Part shown: piece after piece, positions 8,861-18,918 of the stretch
How positions within the stretch are numbered: position 1 is the first letter of the stretch
How the letters are laid out: every line of letters starts with the position of its first letter
Source: Paracoccus alcaliphilus
Lineage (GTDB): Bacteria; Pseudomonadota; Alphaproteobacteria; Rhodobacterales; Rhodobacteraceae
NCBI RefSeq assembly: GCF_028553725.1
Contig: NZ_CP067124.1
Location: 1,188,001 to 1,252,000 of the forward strand
Reading direction: 5' to 3'
DNA length: 64,000 nucleotides
Translations under genes and position numbers: made by a program
Notes under the pieces: generated by a model
Told to the model about the DNA's origin: nothing
What the model saw: the letters and a program-made list of their open reading frames with translations, nothing else
Database searches by the model: none

Positions 8861-11149
8861 TCAGGTGCCGCCCAGAATTCCGTTCAGCGCCCGGCTGAGG
8901 GCATCGTCGCTGTCTGCGGAATTGGTGTTGCCGGGGGTCTGGGGGGCCTGACCCTGCGGGGTTTCGCCCGGAGCGGTGATGACCCGGCCCCCGCCCTGAC
9001 CGCCACCGTTCGACATGGCGCCGGCCAGTGCCGCCGCCAGCGGATCATCGGCCGAGCCAGAGGTCACGACGCGGGGCATGCCCTCGCCCGACATGACGAT
9101 ACCGCTGCCGTCGGGCGATACGGTGGACAGCGGCAGGACCGGCAGCCCCTCGTGGATTTCGGACATGACCGCCTGCCAGATCTCGGCAGGCAGGCCGCCG
9201 CCGGTCACGCCTTTCAGCGGCGTGTTGTCGTCATAGCCCATCCAGACGCCGGTCACATATTGCTCGGTAAAGCCAACGAACCAGGCATCGCGATAGCTGG
9301 AGGTGGTGCCGGTCTTGCCTGCCGCCGGGCGGTCCAGTTTGGCGCGGCCGCCGGTGCCGCTGTCGATCACCTGGCTCATCATATAGATCAACTGGCCCGC
9401 CGCGCGCTGGCTCAGCACCCTTTCGCCAAAGCCGCCGGCCTGCCCCATCAGCGGCTGGTCGTCGCTGCCAAGGCGCAGTTCGATCAGGCCATAGGGTGCA
9501 ACCGAAGTGCCGCCGTTGCGGATCCCCGCATAGGCGCCGGTCAGTTCCAGCAGCGTCGCCTCGGAGGCACCCAGCCCCAGCGAGGGGCTGGTGGTCAGGT
9601 TGCTGACGATGCCGAAATCATGGGCGACGCGGCGTACCTGATCGCGGCCGACGGTTTCCTGCAACCGGATCGTCGCCGTGTTCAGCGAGTTCTTGAGCGC
9701 CGTGGTCAGCGTCACCGGCCCGGAATAGCGGCGGGTATAGTTCTGCGGCGACCACGGGCTGGAGCCGCGGATATGGATCGTCAGCGGCGCGTCCTGCACG
9801 ATGTCCGAGGGCGAATAGCCGGCTTCCAGCGCGGCGCCGAAGACGAAGGGCTTGAAGCTGGATCCGGTCTGCCGTTTCGCCTGCGTGGCGCGGTTGAACG
9901 TGCCTTGCGCGGTGTTGTCGCGCCCGCCGACCATGGCGCGCACGGCGCCATCCGCCGACATGACGACGACCGCCGCCTGCGCCTTCGAGCCCTCATCGAC
10001 CTTTTCGTCAAAGACCCGCTGCAACGCGCGTTCGGCGGCGCGCTGGATGCGTTGGTCAAAGGTGGTCTTGATGGTGACGTCTTCAGTCGTTTCCGTGGTC
10101 AGGAAACCCGGACCTGTCTCCATCACCCAATCGGCGAAGTAACCGCCGGCGCGTGCCGCCGCCGCCTGCGACAGACGCGCGGGATTGGCGCGGGCCTCGG
10201 CCAGTTCGGTCTGATCCAGATAGTTCTGTTCGGCCATCAGCCCCAGAATCACATTGGCGCGGTCCTGGCTGCGCTGAAGGTTCGCGGTCGGCGCGTAATA
10301 GCTGGGCGCGCGCAGCAGGCCGGCCAGCATCGCGGCCTCGGCGGCGTTCACTTCGGATGCGGGCTTGTTGAAATAACGCTGGCTGGCGGCCTCGAAGCCG
10401 CGCGCGCCTGCGCCCAGATAGGACCGGTTCATATAGATGTTGAGGATGTCGTCCTTGGAATACTTGGCTTCCAGCGCGAAAGAGAACGGAACCTCCTTGA
10501 CCTTGCGCCACAGGCTGGTTTCGCGGCAATCGGCCTCGAACTCGGCCTCGTTCTTCCAGCGGATCGGGTCGAAGCTGTCGCCAAGGCACAGCAGTTTCGC
10601 GACCTGCTGGGTGATGGTCGAGCCGCCATGACCTTCCAGCGGGCCGCGCCCGGCGGCCATGTTGATGCTGACGGCGCTGGCGATGCCGCGCGGGCTGATG
10701 CCCATATGGCCATAGAAACGGCGATCCTCGGTCGCGATCACGGCCTCTTTCAGGACCGGGGCGATCTTGTCGCTGCTGACCATGCCGAAGGTCTCGCCCC
10801 GCCAGGCAAAGACGCGCCCCTCGCGGTCCATCATGGTGACAGAGCCGCGGGCGCGCCCGTCGAACAGCGCCTGCGCCTCGGGCAGGCCGACGAAGTAATA
10901 GGCCGTGGCTGCGCCCAGAATCAGCGCGAAGACCATCGCCAGACGCCACAGAGAGCCCCAGATGATCCGCCAGATCAGCGTCACCGTGCCCGCCACGCCG
11001 CGCACGACGACATTGCCGCGTTTTGGCGCAGGCTTGCGCTTGCGATGGATTTTCGCCTTGGTTTTGGCGGTGTTCGCGTCCGCGAAGCTGCGCTTGTCGG
11101 CAACGGGGCTGCGGCCCGTGCGCTTCGGAGTGCCGGTGGGTCTTTTCAT
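8861..11149 (-). CDS. Class A penicillin-binding protein (bifunctional transglycosylase/transpeptidase, PBP1A type)
   Basis: Polymerises and crosslinks peptidoglycan at the inner membrane. In order: a basic cytosolic N-terminus (residues 1-50, rich in Lys and Arg), a transmembrane helix around 60-82, a GT51 transglycosylase domain with TEDRRFYGHMGI and GGSTITQQVAKLL, and a transpeptidase domain with the serine motif TGSSFKPF, SLN in KNSLNTATIRL and KTGTTSSYRDAW. The C-terminus is a Gly/Gln/Pro-rich tail. I chose ATG 11149 (762 residues) because GGAAAG precedes it; the frame stays open to 11365 but the extra residues are Cys/Arg-rich and unlike the family. Confidence 0.92.
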   Translation of the reverse strand: MKRPTGTPKRTGRSPVADKRSFADANTAKTKAKIHRKRKPAPKRGNVVVRGVAGTVTLIWRIIWGSLWRLAMVFALILGAATAYYFVGLPEAQALFDGRARGSVTMMDREGRVFAWRGETFGMVSSDKIAPVLKEAVIATEDRRFYGHMGISPRGIASAVSINMAAGRGPLEGHGGSTITQQVAKLLCLGDSFDPIRWKNEAEFEADCRETSLWRKVKEVPFSFALEAKYSKDDILNIYMNRSYLGAGARGFEAASQRYFNKPASEVNAAEAAMLAGLLRAPSYYAPTANLQRSQDRANVILGLMAEQNYLDQTELAEARANPARLSQAAAARAGGYFADWVMETGPGFLTTETTEDVTIKTTFDQRIQRAAERALQRVFDEKVDEGSKAQAAVVVMSADGAVRAMVGGRDNTAQGTFNRATQAKRQTGSSFKPFVFGAALEAGYSPSDIVQDAPLTIHIRGSSPWSPQNYTRRYSGPVTLTTALKNSLNTATIRLQETVGRDQVRRVAHDFGIVSNLTTSPSLGLGASEATLLELTGAYAGIRNGGTSVAPYGLIELRLGSDDQPLMGQAGGFGERVLSQRAAGQLIYMMSQVIDSGTGGRAKLDRPAAGKTGTTSSYRDAWFVGFTEQYVTGVWMGYDDNTPLKGVTGGGLPAEIWQAVMSEIHEGLPVLPLSTVSPDGSGIVMSGEGMPRVVTSGSADDPLAAALAGAMSNGGGQGGGRVITAPGETPQGQAPQTPGNTNSADSDDALSRALNGILGGT

Positions 11150-11159
11150 GCCTGCTTTC

Positions 11160-11408
11160 CTGCCCGGCCGATTGCTCCGGCCAAATTGCTGGCAAGCATA
11201 CATGAAGTTTCTGCCCGATGGAATTAGGCTGACCAATCCGTGAAGGGACCCGGTGCAGGGTTGTGCCGGGCGTCGCCACTTGCCCCTGCGGCAGAATCGG
11301 CACCCCTGCCCGAAGGCCGGGCAGGCCGGACAAATCCTGCGCCGGATATGGGCATGAACCGCCATATGCTGCCCGTTTCGCGGGCAGATGATGTTTCAAA
11401 GCGGGCAG
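11160..11408. repeat. Cluster of CTGCCCG / CGGGCAG heptamers with two identical inverted repeats
   Basis: This covers most of the 350-bp spacer between the divergent PBP gene and amtB. The heptamer CTGCCCG or its complement occurs seven times: 11160, 11211, 11306, 11318, 11369, 11381 and 11402 (first base). Four of these form two inverted repeats of the same design, CTGCCCG-N5-CGGGCAG, at 11306-11324 and 11369-11387, with starts 63 bp apart. No convincing gene is visible here: an 83-codon frame at 11240-11491 has no family features. Confidence 0.6.
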
Positions 11409-11499
11409 GTGCCGCCCCCGCCTTGTGCCGCGGCGTTCGGATTCACGATCAAAGGTCGATGACAGCCCCAGCGGCTGTGCCACGGAAGTGAGGTAACAG

Positions 11500-12819
<1,320 letters not shown>

Positions 12820-12840
12820 AAGGGGTCTCTTCCCGGGACG

Positions 12841-12872
12841 GGGGCGGGCTGCGCAAGCGGTCCGCCCCTTTT
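12841..12872 (+). terminator. Terminator of amtB
   Basis: Stem GGGGCGG / CCGCCCC (12841-12847 with 12862-12868) followed by TTTT. It lies between amtB and the convergent polyprenyl synthase gene. Confidence 0.75.
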
Positions 12873-12890
12873 GTCATCGGCTTCGAGGAA

Positions 12891-13892
12891 TCAGGCGACC
12901 CGGCTGACGACGAAATCGGCCAGATCGGACAGCATGTCGCGGATCGGATGTTCGGGCAGCAGCTGCAAGGCGGTCTTGGCGCGTCCGGCCCAGTCCAGTG
13001 CATCGGTGCGCGCCGCCTGCATCGCACCGTGACGGGCCAGCAGGCTCAGCGCGTGATCCAGATCGCCGTCGCGCTGGTCGCCCCGCTCAATGGTGCGGGA
13101 CCAGAATTCACGCTCGGCCTGATCGGCGCGGGCCACGGCCTTGATCACCGGCAGGGTCAGTTTGCGTTCGCGGAAATCGTCGCCGATATTCTTGCCGATG
13201 GTTTCGGCCGCGCCGCCGTAATCCAGCAGGTCATCGACGATCTGGAAGGCGATCCCCAGCGCATCGCCGTAATCGAACAGCGCCTGCACCTGCGGGGCGG
13301 GTGCGCCCGCGATCACGCCACCGACTTCGGTCGCGGCGGAAAACAGCGCCGCCGTCTTGCCCCGGATTACCTGCAGATAGACGGCCTCATCGGTGCGCAG
13401 ATCCTGCGCGGCGGTCAGTTGCAGCACCTCGCCCTCAGCGATGGTGGCGCTGGCATTGGCGAGGATTTCCAGTGTGCGCAGATTTCCCGGCTCGACCATC
13501 AACTGGAAGCTGCGCGCGAACAGATAGTCGCCCACCAGCACGCTGGATTTGTTGTCCCACAGCAGATTGGCCGTCGGCCGTCCGCGCCGCTGGCGGCTTT
13601 CATCGACCACATCGTCATGCAGCAGGGTCGCCGTATGGATGAACTCGACCGTCGCGGCCAGATGGATGTGATATTCGCCCGGATAGTCCAGCAGCTTTGC
13701 CGCCGCCAGCGTCAGCATCGGGCGCAGCCGCTTGCCGCCGGCCTCGATCAGATGGGCGGTGACTTCGGGGATGCGCGGCGCGTGCCGGCTGGACATGCGG
13801 TCGCGGATCAGCGCGTTCACCGCCTCCATCTCGGCTGAAAGCGCGGCGGACAGCCGGTCCAGCGGTTTACGGACGTTTTCGTTCACACCCAT
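12891..13892 (-). CDS. ispB: Trans-polyprenyl diphosphate synthase (quinone side chain)
   Basis: Adds isopentenyl units to an allylic diphosphate to make the long chain of ubiquinone; in this group the product is probably decaprenyl diphosphate, but chain length cannot be read from sequence alone. The 333-residue protein has GGKRLRPML near the N-terminus, the first Asp-rich motif in LLHDDVVDESRQRRG and the second in IVDDLLDYGG. I chose ATG 13892 (MGVNENV) because the upstream 96 codons do not resemble the family. It is divergent from the DUF2007 gene, with 75 bp between starts. Confidence 0.9.
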   Translation of the reverse strand: MGVNENVRKPLDRLSAALSAEMEAVNALIRDRMSSRHAPRIPEVTAHLIEAGGKRLRPMLTLAAAKLLDYPGEYHIHLAATVEFIHTATLLHDDVVDESRQRRGRPTANLLWDNKSSVLVGDYLFARSFQLMVEPGNLRTLEILANASATIAEGEVLQLTAAQDLRTDEAVYLQVIRGKTAALFSAATEVGGVIAGAPAPQVQALFDYGDALGIAFQIVDDLLDYGGAAETIGKNIGDDFRERKLTLPVIKAVARADQAEREFWSRTIERGDQRDGDLDHALSLLARHGAMQAARTDALDWAGRAKTALQLLPEHPIRDMLSDLADFVVSRVA

Positions 13893-13967
13893 TGGCAAAC
13901 CCCGTTTCTGCGCGCATGGATTGCCATGCCATCGACAATTTCGCAACCGCCCCCTAGGCTTTTGTTC

Positions 13968-14177
13968 ATGAAAGAACTCTTCCGCAGCAACGATCCCATC
14001 CGCATTTCGCGCGTCCTTGGCCTGCTTGACGCCGAGGGCATCGCCGCGTTCGAGCTGGACCAGCATATGAGCATCCTCGACGGCTCGATCGGCATTCTGC
14101 CGCGCCGGGTGATGGTTGCCGACCGCGACGAATTCGTTGCCCGCGCGATCCTGAAGGATCTGGGGCTGGATGACTGA
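13968..14177 (+). CDS. DUF2007-domain small protein
   Basis: A 69-residue cytosolic protein of the DUF2007 family (putative signal-transducing protein), with the typical start MKELFRSNDPIRISRVLGLLDA, shown here in two parts: MKELFRSND and PIRISRVLGLL. Function unknown. The ATG at 13968 is used because the longer frame from 13926 adds residues absent from the family. Its stop overlaps the methyltransferase start by 8 bp, so the two are probably cotranslated. Confidence 0.85.
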   Translation: MKELFRSNDPIRISRVLGLLDAEGIAAFELDQHMSILDGSIGILPRRVMVADRDEFVARAILKDLGLDD

Positions 14178-14925
14178 CATCCGGCAGGACGGTTTTCTGG
14201 GCGGGCGGCTGCGGATCGCCCAGCCAGTGCGGGGCTATCGCTCGGGCGCGGATGCGGTGATGCTGGCCGCCGCCTGCACGGCGCAGGCGGGTCAGACGGT
14301 GCTGGAGCTGGGCTGCGGGGCGGGGGTGGCCAGCCTGTGTCTGGGCTGGCGCGTGCCGGGCGTGGTGCTGGCCGGGATCGAACGCCAGCCCGATTACGCG
14401 GCACTGGCGCGCGACAATGCGCAGGGCAACGGGATCAACCTGAGCGTGCATGAAGGCGCGTTGGAGGCGATGCCCGAGGCATTGCGTGCCCGCAGTTTCG
14501 ATCATGTCATCGCCAACCCTCCCTATTTCACCGGCGGAACGGCGGGACCCGATGCGGGCCGCGCCATCGCCCGGCAGGAAAAGACACCGTTGGAGCTGTG
14601 GCTTGATGTCGCACTGAAACGGCTGAAACCGGGCGGCTCGCTCAGCTTCATCCAGCGCGCGGATCGTCTGGACGGGTTGATTTCGGCGCTGGGAACCCGC
14701 GCTGGCGGCATCGTCATCCTGCCCATAGCGGCGCGCGCGGGGCGCGAGGCGGGCCGTATCATCCTGACCGCACGCAAGGGAACGCGCGCGCCGCTGCGGC
14801 TGCTGGCGCCTTTCGTCATGCATGAATCGGCCCGGCATTTGCGCGACGCAGAGGATCTGACCGCCGCCGCATCCGCCGTTTTGCGCGATGGTGCGGCGCT
14901 CACGTCTCTGTTTGCGAAAGATTAG
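14170..14925 (+). CDS. TrmN6-like tRNA1(Val) adenine-N6 methyltransferase
   Basis: SAM-dependent methyltransferase. Family members of this type methylate N6 of A37 in tRNA1(Val), but the substrate here is inferred. 251 residues: a GYRSGADAVMLAA segment, motif I LELGCGAGVASLCLG at about 45-59, and motif IV NPPY at 116-119, which fits an amino-group (adenine or glutamine) methylase. It starts within the DUF2007 gene (8-bp overlap). Confidence 0.85.
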   Translation: MTDIRQDGFLGGRLRIAQPVRGYRSGADAVMLAAACTAQAGQTVLELGCGAGVASLCLGWRVPGVVLAGIERQPDYAALARDNAQGNGINLSVHEGALEAMPEALRARSFDHVIANPPYFTGGTAGPDAGRAIARQEKTPLELWLDVALKRLKPGGSLSFIQRADRLDGLISALGTRAGGIVILPIAARAGREAGRIILTARKGTRAPLRLLAPFVMHESARHLRDAEDLTAAASAVLRDGAALTSLFAKD

Positions 14926-14985
14926 TGACAGAATCGCTTATCTATGCTGCAATCGATTCGTTCAACACAACCATTAGAGGAGGAC

Positions 14986-15153
14986 ATGATGTCGGTAGCT
15001 TCGCATGTTGAGGAACTACGCAGGAAACATCGTGTACTGTCTGAAGCTGTCGAGAAAGCCCAGAGCAGCCCAGGTACCAACGACCTTGAGATCGTGGCGA
15101 TGAAGCGCGAAAAGCTTCGTCTGAAGGAACAGATCTCGCGCCTGGCGCATTGA
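14986..15153 (+). CDS. DUF465 (YdcH-family) small coiled-coil protein
   Basis: A 55-residue protein with heptad-like spacing through HVEELRRKHRVL, LEIVAMKREKLRL and KEQISRLAH, typical of DUF465. Function unknown. An excellent ribosome site (AGAGGAGG) stands before the paired ATGs at 14986 and 14989, so the upstream ATG at 14944 is unlikely. A strong hairpin terminator follows, so it is probably the last gene of its unit. Confidence 0.88.
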   Translation: MMSVASHVEELRRKHRVLSEAVEKAQSSPGTNDLEIVAMKREKLRLKEQISRLAH

Positions 15154-15176
15154 ACGGTTGAACCAAGGGATTGAAA

Positions 15177-15205
15177 AAGCGGCCCGTGCGATGCGCGGGC
15201 CGCTT
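15177..15205. terminator. Terminator between the DUF465 gene and phbB
   Basis: A perfect 10-bp stem AAGCGGCCCG / CGGGCCGCTT (15177-15186 with 15196-15205) with a 9-base loop. A-rich before and T-rich after, so it can serve both convergent genes. Confidence 0.8.
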
Positions 15206-15231
15206 GCTTTCAGGGGGTTGGACCCAAAGGG

Positions 15232-15957
15232 TCAGACGAAGAACTGCCCGCCATTGGCGCTGATGGTTGATCCGGTGATGAAGCCGGCATCGTCCGAGGC
15301 CAGAAAGACCACGCAGCGGGCGATTTCCTCGGGCTCGCCCAGACGACCGACGGGGATTTGCGGGATGATCCGTTCGTTCAGGACCTTTTCGTCGATGGCG
15401 CGGACCATTTCCGTGCCGATATAGCCGGGGCAGATCGCGTTGACGGTAATGCCCGCGCGCGCGCCTTCCTGCGCCAGGGCTTTGGTAAAGCCCAGATCGC
15501 CCGCCTTGGCCGCCGAATAGTTGGCCTGCCCGGCCTGACCCTTCTGCCCGTTGATCGAGCTGATATTGATGACGCGGCCGAACTTGCGGTCGCGCATGCC
15601 GCCCCAGACCGGATGGGTCATGTTGAAGACGCCCGACAGGTTGGTGTCGATCACCTCTTTCCACTGTTGCGGCGTCATCTTGTGGAACATGGAATCGCGG
15701 GTGATGCCGGCATTGTTCACCAGAACGGCGACCGGGCCCAGATCATCCTCGACCTGTTTGATGCCCGCCGCGCAGGCGTCGTAATCGGCCACCGACCATT
15801 TATAGGTCTTGATGCCGGTTTCCTCGGTAAAGGCTTTGGCAGCGTCGTCATTGCCCGCGTAATTGGCCGCGACGGTATAGCCCGCCGCCTGCAACGCCTT
15901 TGAAATGGCGGCACCAATCCCCCGCGAACCGCCGGTAACCAACGCAACTTTCGACAT
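15232..15957 (-). CDS. phbB: Acetoacetyl-CoA reductase
   Basis: NADPH-dependent short-chain dehydrogenase that reduces acetoacetyl-CoA to (R)-3-hydroxybutyryl-CoA, the monomer precursor of polyhydroxybutyrate. 241 residues with the TGGSRGIG cofactor loop (8-15), NNAG at 81-84, catalytic Ser133/134 and Tyr147-Lys151 in YSAAK. The segment NISSINGQKGQAGQANYSAA is close to the PhaB signature. A strong GGAGGAAAGAT site precedes the ATG. It lies downstream of phaA on the same strand, separated by a hairpin. No synthase (phaC) or phasin gene is in the window. Confidence 0.93.
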   Translation of the reverse strand: MSKVALVTGGSRGIGAAISKALQAAGYTVAANYAGNDDAAKAFTEETGIKTYKWSVADYDACAAGIKQVEDDLGPVAVLVNNAGITRDSMFHKMTPQQWKEVIDTNLSGVFNMTHPVWGGMRDRKFGRVINISSINGQKGQAGQANYSAAKAGDLGFTKALAQEGARAGITVNAICPGYIGTEMVRAIDEKVLNERIIPQIPVGRLGEPEEIARCVVFLASDDAGFITGSTISANGGQFFV

Positions 15958-16063
15958 ATCTTTCCTCCGGGCTCAGAACTTCCGTAACCTTGCTACCGAA
16001 ATGAATGTCGATGCGCAAGAATATTACCTGAAATGACGTGTTGTGGTCAGAATAAAACCTTGC

Positions 16064-16099
16064 TTTGCGACCCCGCCCTTCTTCAGGCGGGGCCGCAAA
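16064..16099 (-). terminator. Hairpin between phaA and phbB
   Basis: On the minus strand a 14-bp stem with one G-T pair (plus-strand arms 16064-16077 and 16086-16099, cores CCCCGCC and GGCGGGG) with an 8-base loop. A four-T tract follows some distance downstream. It may partly terminate phaA transcription before phbB, or stabilise the phaA mRNA end. Confidence 0.5.
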
Positions 16100-16110
16100 T
16101 CGCACTGTCT

Positions 16111-16138
16111 CAGCGTTCAGCGTTCAGCGTTCAGCGTT
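16111..16138. repeat. Four tandem CAGCGTT heptamers across the phaA stop codon
   Basis: Four exact head-to-tail copies of CAGCGTT. On the gene strand this is AACGCTG repeated, and the phaA TGA at 16131-16133 lies inside it. Because the unit is seven bases, gain or loss of a copy upstream of the stop would shift frame and change the last residues. Confidence 0.9.
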
Positions 16139-17303
16139 CGAGGCAGAGGGCGACGCCCATGCCGCCGCCGATGCACAGGGTGGCGAGGCCCTTTTTCGCG
16201 TCGCGGCGCTTCATCTCGAACAGCAGCGTGTTCAGGATGCGGCAGCCCGAGGCGCCGATCGGGTGGCCGATGGCGATGGCGCCGCCGTTCACGTTCACGA
16301 TCGCCGGGTCCCAGCCCATGTCCTTGTTGACGGCGCAGGCCTGCGCGGCGAAGGCCTCGTTCGCCTCGACCAGATCCAGATCGCCGACCGACCAACCGGC
16401 CTTTTCCAGCGCCTTGCGGCTGGCCGGGATCGGGCCGGTGCCCATGATCGCCGGGTCCAGACCCGCCGTCGCATAGGATGCGATGCGCGCCAGCGGCGTC
16501 AGACCGCGACGGCTGGCCTCATCCTCGGTCATCACCATCACCGCGGCGGCGCCGTCATTCAGCCCCGAGGCATTGGCGGCGGTCACGCTGCCATCCTTGG
16601 CAAAGGCCGGGCGCAGCTTCTGCATCGCCTCCAGCGTGGCGCCGTGGCGGATATATTCATCCTTGTCCACGGTCACCTCGCCCTTACGGGTCTTGACGGT
16701 ATAGGCCATGATCTCGTCATCGAACCGGCCCGCCTTCTGCGCCTCTTCGGCCTTGTTCTGCGAGGCGACGGCGAATTCATCCTGCTGGTCGCGGGTGATG
16801 CCCCATTTCTCGGCCACGTTTTCGGCGGTCTGGCCCATGTGATAGTTGTTGAAGGCGTCCCACAGCCCGTCGCGGATCATGGTATCGACCATCTGCATGT
16901 CGCCCATCTTCTGCCCGGCGCGCAGATAGGCGGCATGGGTCGACAGCGACATGCTTTCCTGTCCGCCCGCCAGAACGATGGCGGCATCGCCCAGCACCAC
17001 CTGCTGCGCGGCCAGCGCCACCGCCCGCAGGCCCGAGCCGCAGACCTGATTGAGCAGCCACGCGGCGGATTCCTGCGGCAGCCCGGCATTGATATGCGCC
17101 TGACGCGCGGGGTTCTGCCCCTGTGCGGCGGTCAGCACCTGTCCCAGGATCGTCTCGCTGATTTCGGACGGATCGACGCCGGCGCGGGCCACGACCTCTT
17201 TCAGCACCGCGGCGCCAAGATCATGCGCCGGGATATTCGCGAAAGATCCCAGAAAACTGCCGACCGGCGTGCGGGCGGCGGAAACAATTACGGCTTTGGT
17301 CAT
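16131..17303 (-). CDS. phaA: Acetyl-CoA acetyltransferase (beta-ketothiolase)
   Basis: Condenses two acetyl-CoA to acetoacetyl-CoA, the first step of polyhydroxybutyrate synthesis. 390 residues, normal for biosynthetic thiolases. The catalytic residues are visible: C88 in [11 protein letters not shown]347 in GHPIGASG and C377 in [10 protein letters not shown]. The ribosome site GGGGAG lies seven bases before the ATG. phbB follows on the same strand. The gene ends within a tandem CAGCGTT repeat. Confidence 0.95.
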   Translation of the reverse strand: MTKAVIVSAARTPVGSFLGSFANIPAHDLGAAVLKEVVARAGVDPSEISETILGQVLTAAQGQNPARQAHINAGLPQESAAWLLNQVCGSGLRAVALAAQQVVLGDAAIVLAGGQESMSLSTHAAYLRAGQKMGDMQMVDTMIRDGLWDAFNNYHMGQTAENVAEKWGITRDQQDEFAVASQNKAEEAQKAGRFDDEIMAYTVKTRKGEVTVDKDEYIRHGATLEAMQKLRPAFAKDGSVTAANASGLNDGAAAVMVMTEDEASRRGLTPLARIASYATAGLDPAIMGTGPIPASRKALEKAGWSVGDLDLVEANEAFAAQACAVNKDMGWDPAIVNVNGGAIAIGHPIGASGCRILNTLLFEMKRRDAKKGLATLCIGGGMGVALCLER

Positions 17304-17430
17304 GATGGGCTCCCCTTGCCTTGCCGCCGGAAGTTCCGGCGAATCGTGTCAAGGATGCGGTTTCATGACCCGGCGTCAAGGCGCGGACAACCATGAAGGG
17401 CGCCGTTAACGTATGACATGGCCAATGGAA

Positions 17431-18246
17431 TCATCGCCGCGCGACCGAGGGCGGGTTCTTCCATGGCGGCGCGATGGTCGGCGCGCCGAAATAATAGCCC
17501 TGAAGGCAGTCGATCCCCATTTCGATCAGGAAGGCTGCGTCTTCGGCGGTTTCGACCGATTCGGCGATGGTGAACATGTCGAAATGATGGGCGATGGACA
17601 TCAGCGCTCGGGTCAGCACCTGATTGTCGGCATGCTGTGCGATGTCGCGGATGAACTGGCCGTCGATCTTGATCATGTCAAAGCAGAAATCGCGCAGATA
17701 GCGGAACGAGGTATAGCCCGCGCCGAAATCGTCCAGCGCCAGACTGATGCCGTGTTCGCGCACCTCCCGCATGAAGCCGTGGACCTGATCGGGCATCCCC
17801 ATGGCCGAGCTTTCGGTGATCTCCAGTATCAGCCTTTCGCCGACATCGGCCTGGGCCAGCCCCTGCCGCAGGGTGCGGATCCAGTCGGGGCAACTGATCG
17901 AACGCGCCGACATGTTCACCGCCAGACGCAGCGATGGATCATTGGCCAGATCGCGCAGCCCCAGCCCCAGCGACAGGCAGTCGATCTGGCGTCCCAGTTC
18001 GGTGCGTTCGGCCAGCGGCATGAAGTCCTTCAGCGGAATGATCCGGCCGGTATCGTCGATGATGCGGATCAGCCCCTCAAAATAGGCCGCGCGGTCGGTG
18101 CGGCTGGCCTGCACGATCGGCTGATAGGCCAGCACGCCATTGCCCTTTTCCACCGCCGCGCGAACCGCGGGCATGGTGATGCGGTCCTGCTTGCCGATCG
18201 CGTATTCAAGCGGGGAACCGCTGTCGAAAGAGTTGCCGTCGGTCAC
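17431..18246 (-). CDS. EAL-domain cyclic-di-GMP phosphodiesterase
   Basis: A stand-alone cytosolic EAL domain of 271 residues that would hydrolyse c-di-GMP to pGpG. The signature is a variant, E57-G-L in YFEGLIRI, but metal and catalytic residues are kept: the Asn of VNMSARS, the Glu of LEITES, the DD pair in LALDDFGAGY, the Lys in MIKIDGQFI and the Glu in AESVET, with GYYFG at the end. I therefore expect activity. The start is GTG 18246 with AGAGGCA upstream. There is no sensor or transmembrane domain, so regulation is not obvious. Confidence 0.9.
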   Translation of the reverse strand: MTDGNSFDSGSPLEYAIGKQDRITMPAVRAAVEKGNGVLAYQPIVQASRTDRAAYFEGLIRIIDDTGRIIPLKDFMPLAERTELGRQIDCLSLGLGLRDLANDPSLRLAVNMSARSISCPDWIRTLRQGLAQADVGERLILEITESSAMGMPDQVHGFMREVREHGISLALDDFGAGYTSFRYLRDFCFDMIKIDGQFIRDIAQHADNQVLTRALMSIAHHFDMFTIAESVETAEDAAFLIEMGIDCLQGYYFGAPTIAPPWKNPPSVARR

Positions 18247-18339
18247 ATCTTGCCTCTGGATGGTTTTCCTGCACTGTGACGATCATGGCTTAATTTGCTG
18301 TAAAGATGCAGGGATTTCTGGACTCAGGGTTAACAGGCG

Positions 18340-18918
18340 ATGAACGAACGCTGCACATGGTGCGGAAGCGACCCGCTTTATGTCGCCTATCACGACGATG
18401 AATGGGGTGTGCCGGAATACGATGCGCGCGCATTGTGGGAAAAGCTGGTGCTGGACGGGTTTCAGGCGGGGCTCAGCTGGATCACGATCCTGCGCAAACG
18501 CGACGCATTCCGCGAGGAATTCGAGGGGTTTGACCCCCAGCGCGTCGCGTCATGGGATGCTGCGCGGATCGAGCGCGCCCTGCAAAACCCCGGCATCATC
18601 CGCCATCGCGGCAAGATCGAATCGACCGTGCGCGGCGCGCAGCGGTTCCTTGAGATCGAGGGGCAGGAGGGGTTCGCGCCCTGGCTGTGGTCCTTTGTCG
18701 GCGGCCAGCCGATCCAGAATGATTTTGCCAGCATGGCCGAGGTGCCCGCCGCCACCCCCGAATCGACCGCCATGTCGAAGGCGCTGAAGAAACGCGGCTT
18801 CAATTTCTGCGGGCCGGTGATCACCTATGCCTTCATGCAGGCCACCGGGATGGTCAACGACCATGTCACCACCTGCCCGCAACATGCCGGGGTCAAGGCG
18901 CTGACAGTTGGCGGATAA
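18340..18918 (+). CDS. tag: DNA-3-methyladenine glycosylase I
   Basis: Base-excision repair enzyme that removes 3-methyladenine. 192 residues. The zinc-binding set known from E. coli Tag is present: C5, H18 (AYHDDEWG), H175 and C179 in HVTTCPQH. The core FQAGLSWITILRKRDAFREEF is family-typical, shown here as FQAGLSWITIL and RKRDAFREEF. Its last 26 bp overlap the end of the convergent TlpA-like gene. Confidence 0.95.
   Translation: MNERCTWCGSDPLYVAYHDDEWGVPEYDARALWEKLVLDGFQAGLSWITILRKRDAFREEFEGFDPQRVASWDAARIERALQNPGIIRHRGKIESTVRGAQRFLEIEGQEGFAPWLWSFVGGQPIQNDFASMAEVPAATPESTAMSKALKKRGFNFCGPVITYAFMQATGMVNDHVTTCPQHAGVKALTVGG

Noticed and set aside
8834..11227. A 797-codon plus-strand frame opposite the PBP gene
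   Set aside because: Antisense shadow; the minus strand has SxxK, SxN and KTG motifs.
11260..11480. A sigma-54 promoter before amtB
   Set aside because: No site with GG and GC at the right spacing and context was found by eye.
11240..11491. An 83-codon plus-strand frame before amtB
   Set aside because: No family features and composition of spacer DNA; it runs through the heptamer cluster.
16111..16138. CRISPR-like array
   Set aside because: Four 7-bp units without spacers; a simple tandem repeat, not CRISPR.
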